Of a DNA stretch of 64,000 nt, positions 11,260-20,389 are shown in pieces; positions within the stretch are counted from its first letter, which is position 1, and the number at the start of each line of letters is the position of its first letter. Origin of the DNA: Caldilineaceae bacterium (GTDB lineage: Bacteria; Chloroflexota; Anaerolineae; Caldilineales; Caldilineaceae); assembly GCA_022824025.1 (NCBI GenBank), contig JAJEBF010000003.1, forward strand, positions 248,001-312,000, in the 5' to 3' direction. The translations under genes and the position numbers were made by a program. Under the pieces are notes generated by a model. That model did no database searches, had not been told where the DNA came from, and was given only the letters and a program-made list of their open reading frames with translations.

Positions 11260-13287
11260 CTACCGCTGCGCAAGCGCCTCTTCGCCAGCAGCGAGCACCT
11301 CAAGTATCCTGTCCGTGTCATAGACGCAGCCGCCCCAAGTGCCGCCGCTGACCGCCTGCAGCGCCGCCCACAGCCGCGTATCTCCGGGAAGCCGCGGATC
11401 CGCGGCCAGCTCAGGATGTAACGCCCTGCCGGCCAGCAGCTCCGCCCCCGCCTCCCGCCGCTCCTGCGCGCCGGAGCCATTCCCGCCGGGCCCGCTACCA
11501 TTTGGACTCGCCCCGGTCACCAGGTCCAGGCTTCCCTGAAGATTGACCGTGTCGACTTCAATCTGAATCGTATCCCCTTCACGCACGCGCCCTATCGCCC
11601 CGCCCGCCAGCGCCTCCGGACCAATGTGGCCGATGCACGCGCCCGTGCTGACGCCCGAGAACCGTGCATCCGTGATCAGCGCCACCTCCTTGCCAAAAGG
11701 CAGATAACGCAGCGCCGACGTCAGCTGGTACGTCTCCTCCATGCCGCTCCCCATCGGGCCGCGCCCGATCAGGACGATCACGTCTCCCGCTTGAATTGGC
11801 TTTTCATGGTTGCCCTTGATCGCCGCGATCGCCTCGCGCTCGCTCACGAAGACCCGCGCCGGCCCCGTCTTGCGGTACACCCCGTCCTCGTCCACCACCG
11901 CCGGGTCGATGGCCGTGCTCTTGATGACCGAGCCTTCAGGCGCCAGGTTTCCCATCGGGAACGTAACCGTGCTCGTCAACCCGCGCGCCGCCGCCGTCTT
12001 CGGGTCCATGATCACGTCATCCGGGTCCACGCCGTCAGCCGAATGCAGACGTTCCCGTAGCCGGCTGCGCCGCTCACTCCCCTCCCACTCATCCAGGAGC
12101 GGTCCCAGCGCGCGTCCATGGACCGTGAGCGCGTCCAGATGCAGAAGATTCAGCTCGCGTAAATGCAGCATCACCTCAGGCACGCCCCCAGCCAGAAATG
12201 CCTGAACCGTAGTATGCCCTTCCGGCCCGTTGGGCAGCACGTCGACCAGCCGCGGCACCTCCGCGTTCACCCGCTGCCAGTCTTCAACCGTCGGACGCGG
12301 CAGCTCCGCGGCGTGCGCCACTGCCGGAATATGCAGCAGCAAATTGGTCGATCCGCCAAACGCGGCGTGCACCACCATTGCATTGTGAAGGGCCTTCTCA
12401 GTCAGGATGTCGGCGCAGGCGATCTCGTTTTCGTGTAGTGATACCAAGGCCCGCGCAGACCGGTCCGCGGCTTCTCGCCAAATCGGCTGTCCCGATGGCG
12501 ACAGCGCAGCGTGCATCAGCGTCAGGCCCAGAGCCTCGGCCACGACCTGGGCGGTCGCCGCCGTCCCCAGAAACTGGCAGCCGCCCCCAGGCGAGGCGCA
12601 CGCCCGGCAACCCAGCTCAGCCGCCTCCTCCATCGTGATCTCACCGTGAGAAAAGCGGGCGCCGATCGTCTGCACCTTGCCCGCGTCTTCGCCGTCGCTG
12701 GGCGGGAGGGTCACCCCTCCCGGCACGATCACGACCGGCAGCTCCCGCTGCGCAGCCAGCGCGATCATCATCGCCGGCAGCCCCTTGTCGCAAGTGGCGA
12801 CGCCCATGACTCCCTTTCGTGTAGGCAACGACCGGACCAGCCGGCGCAATACGATCGCGGCGTCGTTACGGTAGGGCAACGAGTCCATCATGCCGGTCGT
12901 CCCCTGAGAACGGCCGTCGCAGGGATCTGTGACAAAACCGGCAAACGGCACCATCCCAAGCTCCTTGAGCCGCTCAGCCGCCGCCTCCATCAGCAGACCA
13001 ACCTCCCAGTGTCCGGTGTGGTACCCAAGCGCGATCGGCGTCCCGTCAGGGGCGCGGATTCCCCCTTGCGTACTCAGGATCAGAAACTCTGGATTGCGCA
13101 GGCGGCGCGGGCTCCATCCCATCCCCGCGTCCTGGGTAAGTCCGAATATGTCGCCGCTGGGCGCGTCGCGCAAAAACTCTTCATCCAGCGGCAGGGAGCC
13201 TGTCGGCCCGGCTGCGTGGGTCTCAACCTCGAAAAGGCTGGTGTCGTCATTGTCTACCGGAATGCGGCTGGATTCTCTGGCTGCCAT
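11260..13287 (-). CDS. yjhG: YjhG/YagF-family D-xylonate dehydratase (IlvD/Edd superfamily)
   Basis: Fe-S dehydratase predicted to convert D-xylonate to 2-keto-3-deoxy-xylonate. It follows the E. coli YjhG/YagF pattern closely from end to end: [84 protein letters not shown] and [20 protein letters not shown]. The three Fe-S cysteines sit in DPCDG, TCDKG and GGGCQ. It is about 675 residues, slightly longer than YjhG (about 655); the extra part is a Gly/Ser/Asn-rich stretch near residue 595. ATG 13287 is better placed than ATG 13293 relative to the AAGGA site. Neighbouring dehydrogenase and lactonase genes fit an oxidative pentose pathway. Confidence 0.9.
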   Translation of the reverse strand: MAARESSRIPVDNDDTSLFEVETHAAGPTGSLPLDEEFLRDAPSGDIFGLTQDAGMGWSPRRLRNPEFLILSTQGGIRAPDGTPIALGYHTGHWEVGLLMEAAAERLKELGMVPFAGFVTDPCDGRSQGTTGMMDSLPYRNDAAIVLRRLVRSLPTRKGVMGVATCDKGLPAMMIALAAQRELPVVIVPGGVTLPPSDGEDAGKVQTIGARFSHGEITMEEAAELGCRACASPGGGCQFLGTAATAQVVAEALGLTLMHAALSPSGQPIWREAADRSARALVSLHENEIACADILTEKALHNAMVVHAAFGGSTNLLLHIPAVAHAAELPRPTVEDWQRVNAEVPRLVDVLPNGPEGHTTVQAFLAGGVPEVMLHLRELNLLHLDALTVHGRALGPLLDEWEGSERRSRLRERLHSADGVDPDDVIMDPKTAAARGLTSTVTFPMGNLAPEGSVIKSTAIDPAVVDEDGVYRKTGPARVFVSEREAIAAIKGNHEKPIQAGDVIVLIGRGPMGSGMEETYQLTSALRYLPFGKEVALITDARFSGVSTGACIGHIGPEALAGGAIGRVREGDTIQIEVDTVNLQGSLDLVTGASPNGSGPGGNGSGAQERREAGAELLAGRALHPELAADPRLPGDTRLWAALQAVSGGTWGGCVYDTDRILEVLAAGEEALAQR

Positions 13288-13424
13288 TGTCATTTCCTTT
13301 GCGGAGGGTCGTGCATCAATCTGTCAGAACACATAGGCCTTGCTGCTTGCCCTTTATAGCATGGGCGGGTAAGATGGACAACCACTGAGGAAGCCCATTT
13401 CTTGTAGTCATCCAGGTCTGCCCG

Positions 13425-14159
13425 ATGCTTAATTCGTCCCGTCAGGATGCCTTCGGCCTCCTGTTGACCCACCATCTCGCCGGTGAGCCCTGCGAAGAGT
13501 TCATCGAGCGCGATGACGGCTACCTGATGGCAACCGGCAATCTTGCCGCATACTTTGCGCCCTATGCTGAATGGCCCCCCCGCATGCAGCAGGCCATGAG
13601 CTTCGTGCGCGGACGCGTGCTAGATGTCGGTGTAGGCGCCGGTCGTTTTGCCCTGTATCTGCAGGAACAAGGCCGCGATGTAGTTGGGATCGATGTATCG
13701 CCCGGCGCGCTGGAAGTCTGCCGCAAGAGGGGCGTAAGAAACGTGCGCAGATTGCCCTTTCACAGGATCGACGCGTCGTTGGGCAGGTTCGATACCGTCC
13801 TGATGATGGGCAATAACTTCGGCCTCTTCGCCAACCCGCGCCGGGCGCGATGGATGCTGCGGCGATTGAAAAACCTGACCAGCCGCAATGCCCGCATCGT
13901 GGCCGAAACACTCGACGTCTACGGCACAGACAAGCCGGAGCACCTCGCCTACCACGCCCGCAACAGGCAAAACGGTAAAATGGCCGGCGAAATCCGCCTG
14001 CGCGTCCGCTACCGCGAACTGATCGGAGACTGGTTCGACTATCTGATGGTTTCCCAACCGGAAATGCAGGAGATCGTTGAGGGAACAGGCTGGCATGTCA
14101 CCGAATTCATCGGCAGCGCCGGCGGCCAGTATATTGGCATAATCGAAAAGACGAATTGA
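13425..14159 (+). CDS. Class I SAM-dependent methyltransferase
   Basis: A 244-residue Rossmann-type methyltransferase. Motif I reads VLDVGVGAGRFALYLQEQG (about residues 66-84), followed by the acidic end of strand 2 in VVGIDVSPGALEVCRKRGV. Later comes the strand-4 region FDTVLMMGNNFGLFANP. This is the Methyltransf_25/11 arrangement with SAM-binding residues intact. The C-terminal part (MAGEIRLRVRYRELIGDWF) fits small-molecule methyltransferases. The substrate is unknown. It is divergent from the xylonate dehydratase gene and is followed by a GC-rich hairpin and the SDR gene on the same strand. Confidence 0.82.
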   Translation: MLNSSRQDAFGLLLTHHLAGEPCEEFIERDDGYLMATGNLAAYFAPYAEWPPRMQQAMSFVRGRVLDVGVGAGRFALYLQEQGRDVVGIDVSPGALEVCRKRGVRNVRRLPFHRIDASLGRFDTVLMMGNNFGLFANPRRARWMLRRLKNLTSRNARIVAETLDVYGTDKPEHLAYHARNRQNGKMAGEIRLRVRYRELIGDWFDYLMVSQPEMQEIVEGTGWHVTEFIGSAGGQYIGIIEKTN

Positions 14160-14160
14160 C

Positions 14161-14181
14161 CCGCCGCCCCGTTTGCGGCGG
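14161..14181 (+). terminator. GC-rich hairpin after methyltransferase stop
   Basis: CCGCCGC (14161-14167) pairs perfectly with GCGGCGG (14175-14181) around a seven-base loop, directly after the stop codon. No U-tract follows, so it may be an RNA-stability or partial-termination element. Confidence 0.35.
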
Positions 14182-14213
14182 CAGAAAGTCCAAATACTAC
14201 ATGAGGGACAGTG

Positions 14214-14951
14214 ATGACTCGCAAAATTCTGCTTACCGGCGCGGCCGGCAAGATCGGAAGCTTCTTTCACAACACCTATGCCGGCGAATATGAGTTCGTC
14301 CTGACCGATATCGCAGAGCCGGCCGACACCAAAGGCGCGCCCTTCACGCAGGCCGATCTAAGCGATTTCGAGGCAGTCCGGCCCCTCTTCGACGGCATCG
14401 ACACGGTCATTCATCTGGGCGCCGATCCAAGCATGGATGCTTCATGGGAAAGCCTGCTGCCCAACAATGTGATCGCCGCCTACAATGTATTCGAAGCGGC
14501 CCGCCAGGCCGGCTGCCGGCGAGTCGTCTTCGCCAGCAGCATCAACGCCGTGCTGGGCTACCCCCGCGATCAGCAGGTCCACACCAGTCAGCCCGTCTAC
14601 CCCATCAACCTCTACGGCGCAACCAAATGCTGGGGCGAGGCGCTGGCCCGTTACTACTCTGCCGCGCACGGCCTATCCTCGCTCTGCCTGCGTTTCGGAG
14701 CCGTTCAGTACCGCGATTCGGAATGGATACACTGGGATCATGAGTACGTCGACATCATCCAGACGCTGGAAGACAACGCCAGCCTGATCGCAGCCGCGGT
14801 CGAGGCCGGCGAAGACGTTCTTTTCGGCAACTTCCATGGCATCTCAGACAATCAGTTCAAGCGGCTGGACATGACCGACACCAGGGAGATTCTCAACTAC
14901 ACACCCCAGGACGACGCATTCAAAATCGCGCGCCGGCGCGGCAACCACTGA
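14214..14951 (+). CDS. NAD-dependent SDR epimerase/dehydratase, uronate dehydrogenase-like
   Basis: An extended short-chain dehydrogenase of 245 residues. The NAD-binding motif ILLTGAAGKIGSFF is at the N-terminus, the Asp of TDIAEP selects NAD, and the catalytic Tyr and Lys are in LYGATKCWGE. The order IDTVIHLGAD, NVFEAARQAGCRRVVFASS and LCLRFGAVQ is what uronate dehydrogenases show; these oxidise glucuronate or galacturonate to the lactone. ATG 14214 follows GAGGG by eight bases and is preferred to the GTG at 14211. A lactonase and a sugar-acid dehydratase nearby support a role in oxidative sugar catabolism, but a nucleotide-sugar epimerase role cannot be excluded. Confidence 0.75.
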   Translation: MTRKILLTGAAGKIGSFFHNTYAGEYEFVLTDIAEPADTKGAPFTQADLSDFEAVRPLFDGIDTVIHLGADPSMDASWESLLPNNVIAAYNVFEAARQAGCRRVVFASSINAVLGYPRDQQVHTSQPVYPINLYGATKCWGEALARYYSAAHGLSSLCLRFGAVQYRDSEWIHWDHEYVDIIQTLEDNASLIAAAVEAGEDVLFGNFHGISDNQFKRLDMTDTREILNYTPQDDAFKIARRRGNH

Positions 14952-14984
14952 AGCCCTGCCGCGCCGGTCGCCGCGCTTCGCTCC

Positions 14985-15206
14985 TCAACCCAGCGCCTTC
15001 AGGTCCGCGTCGATCGCCTGCAGAGTCTCCTGCGTAACACCTGCCTCCACCGCCTCCGGGTAGTAGGAAATCTGCTGCAGTGTCATGTGCATGGCCATCG
15101 GCAGGTCGGGATGGGAGGAAACGCCCGGCAAGTGCCTCTCCAGAACGGCCTTCGCCCCTTCGTCACTCAGAATATCCCGCAGGGTTGAATGAATGCTGTA
15201 GGACAT
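14985..15206 (-). CDS. Small conserved protein, stand-alone helical domain (73 aa)
   Basis: A 73-residue protein with a good ribosome site (GGAGAG about seven bases before ATG 15206). The pattern MSYSIHSTLRDILSDEGAKA followed by VLERHLPG, then a Met/Leu-rich segment and a terminal helix, resembles a short helical domain I recall at the C-termini of some glycoside hydrolases and esterases (LDTPLGELL...AVLEKHLPG). Here it is a free-standing protein. It is encoded 29 bases after the gluconolactonase stop, on the same strand, and is probably cotranscribed. Its function is unknown; a carbohydrate-related or oligomerisation role is a guess from context. Confidence 0.7.
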   Translation of the reverse strand: MSYSIHSTLRDILSDEGAKAVLERHLPGVSSHPDLPMAMHMTLQQISYYPEAVEAGVTQETLQAIDADLKALG

Positions 15207-15235
15207 CGCGTGCTCTCCTTCAGTTTTTGTAGGTA

Positions 15236-16213
15236 TTATGGATGCTGCGCGCCGGCGGTCTCAACGTAAACCGCATAGAGCGACTGGCTCCCAGCCATAA
15301 AGAGCCGGTTCTTCAACGCGCCGCCAAAACACAGATTGGCGCATATCTCAGGCAGATGTATCTGCCCAATGCGCGTGCCGTCGGGCGCATAGCAGTGAAC
15401 GCCGTCAAACCCGGCGCCGGCCCATCCGGCCGCGGCCCAAAGGTTGCCGTCCACATCACAACGAATTCCATCGGCCATACCCGGGTTCATGTCAACAAAG
15501 AGGCGCCCATTCTCCAGCCGGTTGTCCGCCGTTACATCGAAAACGCGAATGTGCGAGGGACCGTCGGGGTCGTGCGAGCGTCCCGTGTCCACAATATAGA
15601 GCAGTTCTTCATCCGGCGAAAAACAGAGCCCGTTCGGCCGCAGAAAGTCATCCGCTACAATCGTCGCCTCTCCCGATTCCGTGTCGAGCCGGTAGACGCG
15701 CGTCGGAAGCTCAGCCTCGGCAATTTCGCCTTCATAGTTGAGCATGATTCCATAGCCGGGGTCGGTGAACCAGACGCTCCCATCCGAATGAACGACAACA
15801 TCGTTCGGCGAGCTGAGAGGCTTTCCCTCGAAGCTGTCCATCAACACCGTGATCGACCCGTCATGCTCCGTGCGCGTGACCCGGCGGCCAGTATGCTCGC
15901 ACGTGACGAGCCGCCCCTGCCGGTCGCGTGTATTGCCGTTGCTGTGTTTCGCCGGGCTGCGAAATACGCTGACCTCGCCGCTCTCCTCGTTCCAGCGCAA
16001 CATGCGATTGCTGGGGATGTCGCTCCAGATCAGGCAACGCGCATCCCCGAACCAGACTGGACCCTCTGCCCAGCGGCTGCCCGTGTAGAGTCGCTCCACC
16101 ACAGCGTTTCCAATCCTGTACTTCGCAAATCGCTCATCCAACACCTCGACCGCCGGGTCCGGGTAGCGTACGACGGCCCCGCTCCAATCCCGCTCTGCCA
16201 ATGACGTGGTCAT
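15236..16213 (-). CDS. SMP-30/gluconolactonase-family lactonase
   Basis: A 325-residue beta-propeller lactonase, a paralog of the one at 6389-7276. Landmarks are RWAEGPVWFGDARCLIWSD (metal-binding Glu), HSNGNTRDRQGRLVTCEH, LSSPNDVVVHSDGSVWFTDP, LRPNGLCFSPDEELLYIVDT, MADGIRCDVDGNLWAA and a C-terminal LCFGGALKNRLFMAGSQSLY. ATG 16213 is preceded by AGGAG at eight to nine bases. No signal peptide is seen. It probably opens the lactone made by an aldose or uronate dehydrogenase, giving the acid used by the dehydratase encoded at 11.3-13.3 kb. The 73-aa gene follows in the same transcription unit. Confidence 0.9.
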   Translation of the reverse strand: MTTSLAERDWSGAVVRYPDPAVEVLDERFAKYRIGNAVVERLYTGSRWAEGPVWFGDARCLIWSDIPSNRMLRWNEESGEVSVFRSPAKHSNGNTRDRQGRLVTCEHTGRRVTRTEHDGSITVLMDSFEGKPLSSPNDVVVHSDGSVWFTDPGYGIMLNYEGEIAEAELPTRVYRLDTESGEATIVADDFLRPNGLCFSPDEELLYIVDTGRSHDPDGPSHIRVFDVTADNRLENGRLFVDMNPGMADGIRCDVDGNLWAAAGWAGAGFDGVHCYAPDGTRIGQIHLPEICANLCFGGALKNRLFMAGSQSLYAVYVETAGAQHP

Positions 16214-16300
16214 CTGTTTTGCTCCTTATGGTTTGACGGTGGCCTGCGGTTGCCCTTGCTTCCACCAAGTATCACAGATCAACTGCTCCTGTCGCCAACC

Positions 16301-18241
16301 CTAAAGGGGCCAGAAGAACGGGATCAGAACAGTCGCCAAAGCCCACATGATCAAAGTGAGCGGGATCCCGATCCGCAGATAGTCCCCAAAAGTGTAACCT
16401 CCGGCGCCCCGCACAATCGCATTTGTCTGATACCCCATCGGCGTCATGAAGCTGGCCGAAGCGCCAAACGCGATCGTCATCAGCAGCGGTTGCGGATTCA
16501 CCTGCAGCGTCGCCGCCATCGAAAGCGCGATCGGCGTGAGCAGAACCGCTACCGCATTGTTGCTGATCAGCTGCGTCAGAAGGCTGGTAAAGAGATAGAA
16601 AAGAGAGATCATGACAACCGGACTGACCTGGCCCGAAACCAGTATCAGCTGGTCCACCAGCAGTTGCGCCAGGCCGGTCTTCTGCATCGCGATCCCCATC
16701 GGAATCGTGCCCGCGAGGAGCAACAGAGTTGCCCCGTCAAGCGACGACATCGCCTCGTCCGCGCGCAGGCAGCGCGTTGCCACCATCAGCGCCGCGCCGC
16801 CCAACGCCAGCACGACGATCGGAACGGCCGTCAGGCTGGCCAGCAGGATCACTGCCCCCATTATGATCAGCGCCAGGCGGTTCTTTGCCCGCCGCACGAT
16901 CGCCGATTCCACGCCTTCAACCAGCAACAGCTTGAACAACTCGCTCACCGCGTGCAGTCCGTTCGCCGTCCCCTGCAAAAGCAGAACGTCCCCGCTGTTG
17001 AGACGCGCCTGGCGCGGACCGACCCTGCGCTGTCCTCCCCGCCTCTGCACGCCCAACACGTGAACCTGGTGACTGTCCTCAAATTCCAACTGCTCCAGCT
17101 GCCGCCCAATCGCCACCGAATCCGGCAAGATGACCGCCTCGACGATCCGCGTGGCCGGCGCCCTGCCAGCCGACCTGGAGGGAGGCGGCGGCGCAGTCTG
17201 ACCCGGCTCCATTCCTAACCCGGAGTAGGTCTCGATAAAGCGGGCGATCACCGGCGGCGCGCCGCAGAAGACCAGTACGTCCCCCTCCTGTATCCGTAAG
17301 GATTCGGCATCGTCCGCTTCAAACCGCCGCACCAATCCAAAACGGGGAGGACGCGGTCTCCGGGCGCGGTGTGGGCTCCCGTCCCGCAATAGCTCGAGCA
17401 GTTCGATTTGCTGGTTCGCTGAATCACCGTTGCTGTGAATCGCTCTGTGCAGGTGCGTCAGTCGCCGGTGGTGACGCTCCGACCTGCGCCGCGAAAACCG
17501 GACACCCGCCCCCTCGCTGAACAGTTCGCCTACATTCTGGCCCAGCAGCGGGCTTGTCTTCTCCACAATCAGCTCCGCCACAAAAGGTGTGTGCTGGTGG
17601 CGGCCCTCGCCCAACGCCCCTGCCGGGGACCGGTCAGGCAACAGTTTCTGGCTGGTGAGTACAATGAAAATGCCGCCGGCAACCGTAAAAATCAGGCCGA
17701 GCGGCGTGAAAGTCAGAAAATTGAAGCCAGGCCCGCCCGCCCCACGGTAGAGATCATCGACAAGGATATTGGTGCTTGTGCCCAGAAGTGTGATCGTGCC
17801 GCCCAAGACGGCAAAATAACTCAGCGGAATGAGCAGCTTGGACGGCTGGATTCTGAATCGCTGGCTGAGGGACAGTACGACCGGCGCCATCATTACAACG
17901 ACCGGCGTGTTGTTCATGATCGCGCTCGCCAGCGGAATCACGCCGCCCAGCAAAATGAGCAACCGGCGCGGACTGCCGCCCGAAAAGCGCGCCAGCCCAA
18001 TCGTCACGATCTCCAACGCGCCAGTGCGAAGCAGGCCGCCGCTGATCACAAACATCGCTCCCACCGTCAACGTCGCGGTACTGGCGAAACCGGAAAGCGC
18101 CTCGCCGGTATCCAGTATGCCGGTCAACGCAAGCGCCGCGATCGCAAGAGCCGACGTCGTCTCCGTCGCCAGCCAGTCAGTGAGATACAAGTAGGTCGCC
18201 ACCACAAGAATGACGACCAGCATAATCATGTCGGCAGTCAT
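16301..18241 (-). CDS. SLC13/DASS-type anion transporter with central RCK_C (TrkA-C) domains
   Basis: A 646-residue polytopic membrane protein of the divalent-anion:Na+ symporter/CitMHS type. The N-terminal half has NNTPVVVMMAPVVLSLSQRF and LGTSTNILVDDL; the C-terminal half has ISNNAVAVLLTPIALSMAA and FMTPMGYQTNAIV. These two SNT/NNT-type repeats form the substrate and sodium sites. Between them lie about 200 hydrophilic residues with two TrkA-C-like segments (LRIQEGDVLVFCGAP and LNSGDVLLLQGTANGLHAV). Transporters of this layout carry sulfate or dicarboxylates. The start was set at ATG 18241, where a membrane helix begins at once; a longer in-frame extension to 18340 looks non-coding. Substrate unknown. 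Confidence 0.85.
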   Translation of the reverse strand: MTADMIMLVVILVVATYLYLTDWLATETTSALAIAALALTGILDTGEALSGFASTATLTVGAMFVISGGLLRTGALEIVTIGLARFSGGSPRRLLILLGGVIPLASAIMNNTPVVVMMAPVVLSLSQRFRIQPSKLLIPLSYFAVLGGTITLLGTSTNILVDDLYRGAGGPGFNFLTFTPLGLIFTVAGGIFIVLTSQKLLPDRSPAGALGEGRHQHTPFVAELIVEKTSPLLGQNVGELFSEGAGVRFSRRRSERHHRRLTHLHRAIHSNGDSANQQIELLELLRDGSPHRARRPRPPRFGLVRRFEADDAESLRIQEGDVLVFCGAPPVIARFIETYSGLGMEPGQTAPPPPSRSAGRAPATRIVEAVILPDSVAIGRQLEQLEFEDSHQVHVLGVQRRGGQRRVGPRQARLNSGDVLLLQGTANGLHAVSELFKLLLVEGVESAIVRRAKNRLALIIMGAVILLASLTAVPIVVLALGGAALMVATRCLRADEAMSSLDGATLLLLAGTIPMGIAMQKTGLAQLLVDQLILVSGQVSPVVMISLFYLFTSLLTQLISNNAVAVLLTPIALSMAATLQVNPQPLLMTIAFGASASFMTPMGYQTNAIVRGAGGYTFGDYLRIGIPLTLIMWALATVLIPFFWPL

Positions 18242-18842
18242 GAATGGAATGCTCTCTTGGGCACAAGCCTCTTCGCCTCCCCACCCGGATCCGTGTTGAA
18301 ATTTGCAGGAACGCCCGAACCTGCGAGACCTGCTGAACATGGACTCCTGCGACGCCGGGCACTACTCTGCCCTGCCCCGCTTGCCAGGCCCGCCCTCTGC
18401 AATGTTCGCATAGACAAATGCCAGTGCCGAGACGGCGTGGGAACCGCACCGCGCCAGTCAATGCAGACTTCAGCATACTTTCTTGCCCCATTCCGCGTCA
18501 AACCTGTAAGCGTGACGGGCGCAGTCCAGATCCGGGACTGTCAAGCGAGGCTGGCTGCAGTCTCCACAAAGACTCCCCCGAGGTAGCCTGAAAGAACACC
18601 CCTTCTTCCCTGGCCACCACATCCCCGCCCCGCGGCGCCTCCCCTCCCGCCACTGACCACTGACCACTGACCACTGACCACTGACCACTGACCACTGACC
18701 ACTGACCACCGACCACTGACCACCGCAGTTCAGTTTGACGGAGCAGGCCCGCCATGTTAGTCTTCGTGTATTCCCCTGCCCGTTTCCCCCCGCCGCGTCC
18801 CCGTCCGATAGCGTAGAAACGGGGACAACTGAGGTCCCGTAC
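18242..18842. other. Divergent intergenic region with heptanucleotide repeat
   Basis: About 600 bases between the SLC13-type gene and the sialidase-like gene. It contains the 7-base tandem repeat listed separately. Open frames running through the repeat are artefacts of its simple sequence. No convincing promoter was seen. Confidence 0.55.
18651..18724. repeat. Heptanucleotide tandem repeat (CACTGAC)n
   Basis: Ten head-to-tail units of CACTGAC plus a partial unit; unit 9 reads CACCGAC. A 7-base period shifts the reading frame each unit, so it is not coding. Read on the other strand it is GTCAGTG. Confidence 0.97.
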
Positions 18843-19916
18843 ATGGCCGCAAGAAGCAACCACCAAACCGGCGGAAACCGCTGGCTGGACCCGGACTGCC
18901 AGCCGATGTCCATCAACGTGCGCTGGCCCTATGTCAGATTGCCCGACGTCGGCCTCATGGCTGTCGCAGGAAACACCACCGTAATCAGCAAGGATGACGC
19001 AACCAGCTGGCAGGACCCACGCCCCATATTCGCTGGCAACGGATCCTCCCTGCACTCATCAGGTCCCGGCATACCCAACAACCGCGGCCAACTCCTGTAT
19101 ACCAGCGACGGCGTCCTCGTCTATGTCTGGATGGACGAGCGCGTATTGAACTGGGACGCAGACCAGCGAGAGCCCGGCGCCGACGCCACCGGCGATCTGT
19201 GGGCCATCCGCAGCCTCGACACCGGCGCCACCTGGACCGACCGCCAGCGTCTCTTTCGCGGCGTATGCGGCCACCCGCCCATTAATTTCATTGAGACTGC
19301 AAACGGCCGCATTGTCGTAACCTGCCAGTTTTACCTGCGCCACCCAGGGAGAAACGTCATTCGAGTCTATTCGTCCGGCGACGCCGGCCAAACTTGGCGC
19401 GGCAGCAATATCATAGACCTGGGCGGTCATGGCCACCACGATGGCGCTTTCGAACCGACCTTCGTCCAGAGGCGCGACGGCTCTCTTTGGATGTTGATTC
19501 GCACCAACTGGGATCGTTTCTGGGAAACCATCTCCCTCGATGACGGACTCTCCTGGCGCACGATCCGACCCAGCGCCATCGAAGCCAGCTCGTCGCCCGG
19601 CTATCTCCTCCGATTGCGCAGCGGCCGTCTACTCCTCGCCTGGAACCAACTCTACCCGGAAGGGACAGACTCCTATCTCCGCCGCAGCGGTCAGTTCTCG
19701 GAAGACATGGCCAGCTGGCACCGGGAGGAGCTATCTGTCTCCCTCTCGGAGGATGACGGCCGCAGTTGGTCGAACCCGCGCGTGCTCGCACGCGAAAAAG
19801 ATGCCTGGATCTCATACCCATACGTCTTCGAACACGCGCCGGGCCGCCTCTGGATCATGACCGGCCAGGGCGACCTGCAGTTGCGCGTAGCCGAAAACGA
19901 CCTGTTTACAACATGA
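18843..19916 (+). CDS. BNR/Asp-box sialidase-like beta-propeller protein
   Basis: A 357-residue six-bladed propeller of the sialidase superfamily. Four Asp-boxes (SxDxGxxW) are visible: SLDTGATW, SGDAGQTW, SLDDGLSW and SEDDGRSW. These are structural and occur in exo-sialidases and many other glycan-acting propellers. A FIETANGRIVV blade and GLRIRxG-like segments (YLLRLRSGRLLLAWNQ) also fit. The arginine triad of true sialidases cannot be confirmed by eye. ATG 18843 has an AGG site at eight bases; the in-frame extension to 18735 reads through the repeat spacer and was dropped. There is no signal peptide, so an intracellular glycosidase-like or unrelated propeller role is possible. Confidence 0.78.
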   Translation: MAARSNHQTGGNRWLDPDCQPMSINVRWPYVRLPDVGLMAVAGNTTVISKDDATSWQDPRPIFAGNGSSLHSSGPGIPNNRGQLLYTSDGVLVYVWMDERVLNWDADQREPGADATGDLWAIRSLDTGATWTDRQRLFRGVCGHPPINFIETANGRIVVTCQFYLRHPGRNVIRVYSSGDAGQTWRGSNIIDLGGHGHHDGAFEPTFVQRRDGSLWMLIRTNWDRFWETISLDDGLSWRTIRPSAIEASSSPGYLLRLRSGRLLLAWNQLYPEGTDSYLRRSGQFSEDMASWHREELSVSLSEDDGRSWSNPRVLAREKDAWISYPYVFEHAPGRLWIMTGQGDLQLRVAENDLFTT

Positions 19917-20038
19917 AACAGACTAAAACACGCGGCGATTCTTATTTCTAAGGGAATTCAGGAACTGCAGAGGAGAACCCGCCGTCCACTTCAGACGACT
20001 TCCTTCGATTGCCGCTCGTGGCGGCCTGTTACATTGTG

Positions 20039-20110
20039 AGCGGGCGAACGGACTCGAACCGTCGACATTCAGCTTGGGAAGCTGACGTTCTACCACTGAA
20101 CTACGCCCGC
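20039..20110 (-). tRNA. tRNA-Gly (anticodon CCC)
   Basis: The minus strand folds into a complete cloverleaf. The acceptor stem GCGGGCG/CGCCCGC is perfect, the D-arm contains GTTCAGTGGTAGAAC, and the anticodon stem TCAGC/GCTGA encloses loop TTCCCAA (anticodon CCC). The T-arm is CGACGGTTCGAGTCCGTTCG. The discriminator base is U, as expected for glycine. CCA is not encoded. Confidence 0.96.
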
Positions 20111-20389
20111 AATTCGAGCGCTCTTCCAGATAAACGCAACTTGGGTCGGGCAGAAGAACTCTCCCCGCAATAGTACAAATTCACTGCGAAACTGTCAAGT
20201 TGGCAAGAGCCGCTTGCGCTATGCATTTGTTTCGTGTAAAACTATCATGTGGAGTGCTACGCTTTTCGACTCGATGCGCTAACTCCACTATCGTATGGCT
20301 AAACTTGAAATTTTCGGAATTACTGGTTCCGGGTATGGCTTACACGTTACGCCAAAAACACCAATTTCGTGATAGGAGGGAACGATCGA

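Noticed and set aside
17435-18586. 383-codon plus-strand open frame over the SLC13-type gene and its spacer
   Set aside because: Arg/Gln-rich antisense product; the minus strand encodes a recognisable transporter.
18541-18723. Open frames with VVSGQWSVVSGQWS-type repeat peptides on the minus strand
   Set aside because: They are translations of the 7-base tandem repeat in changing frames, not protein repeats; no ribosome site or family.
18651-18724. CRISPR array
   Set aside because: The 7-base units are contiguous, without spacers of 26-40 bases, and no cas genes are present.
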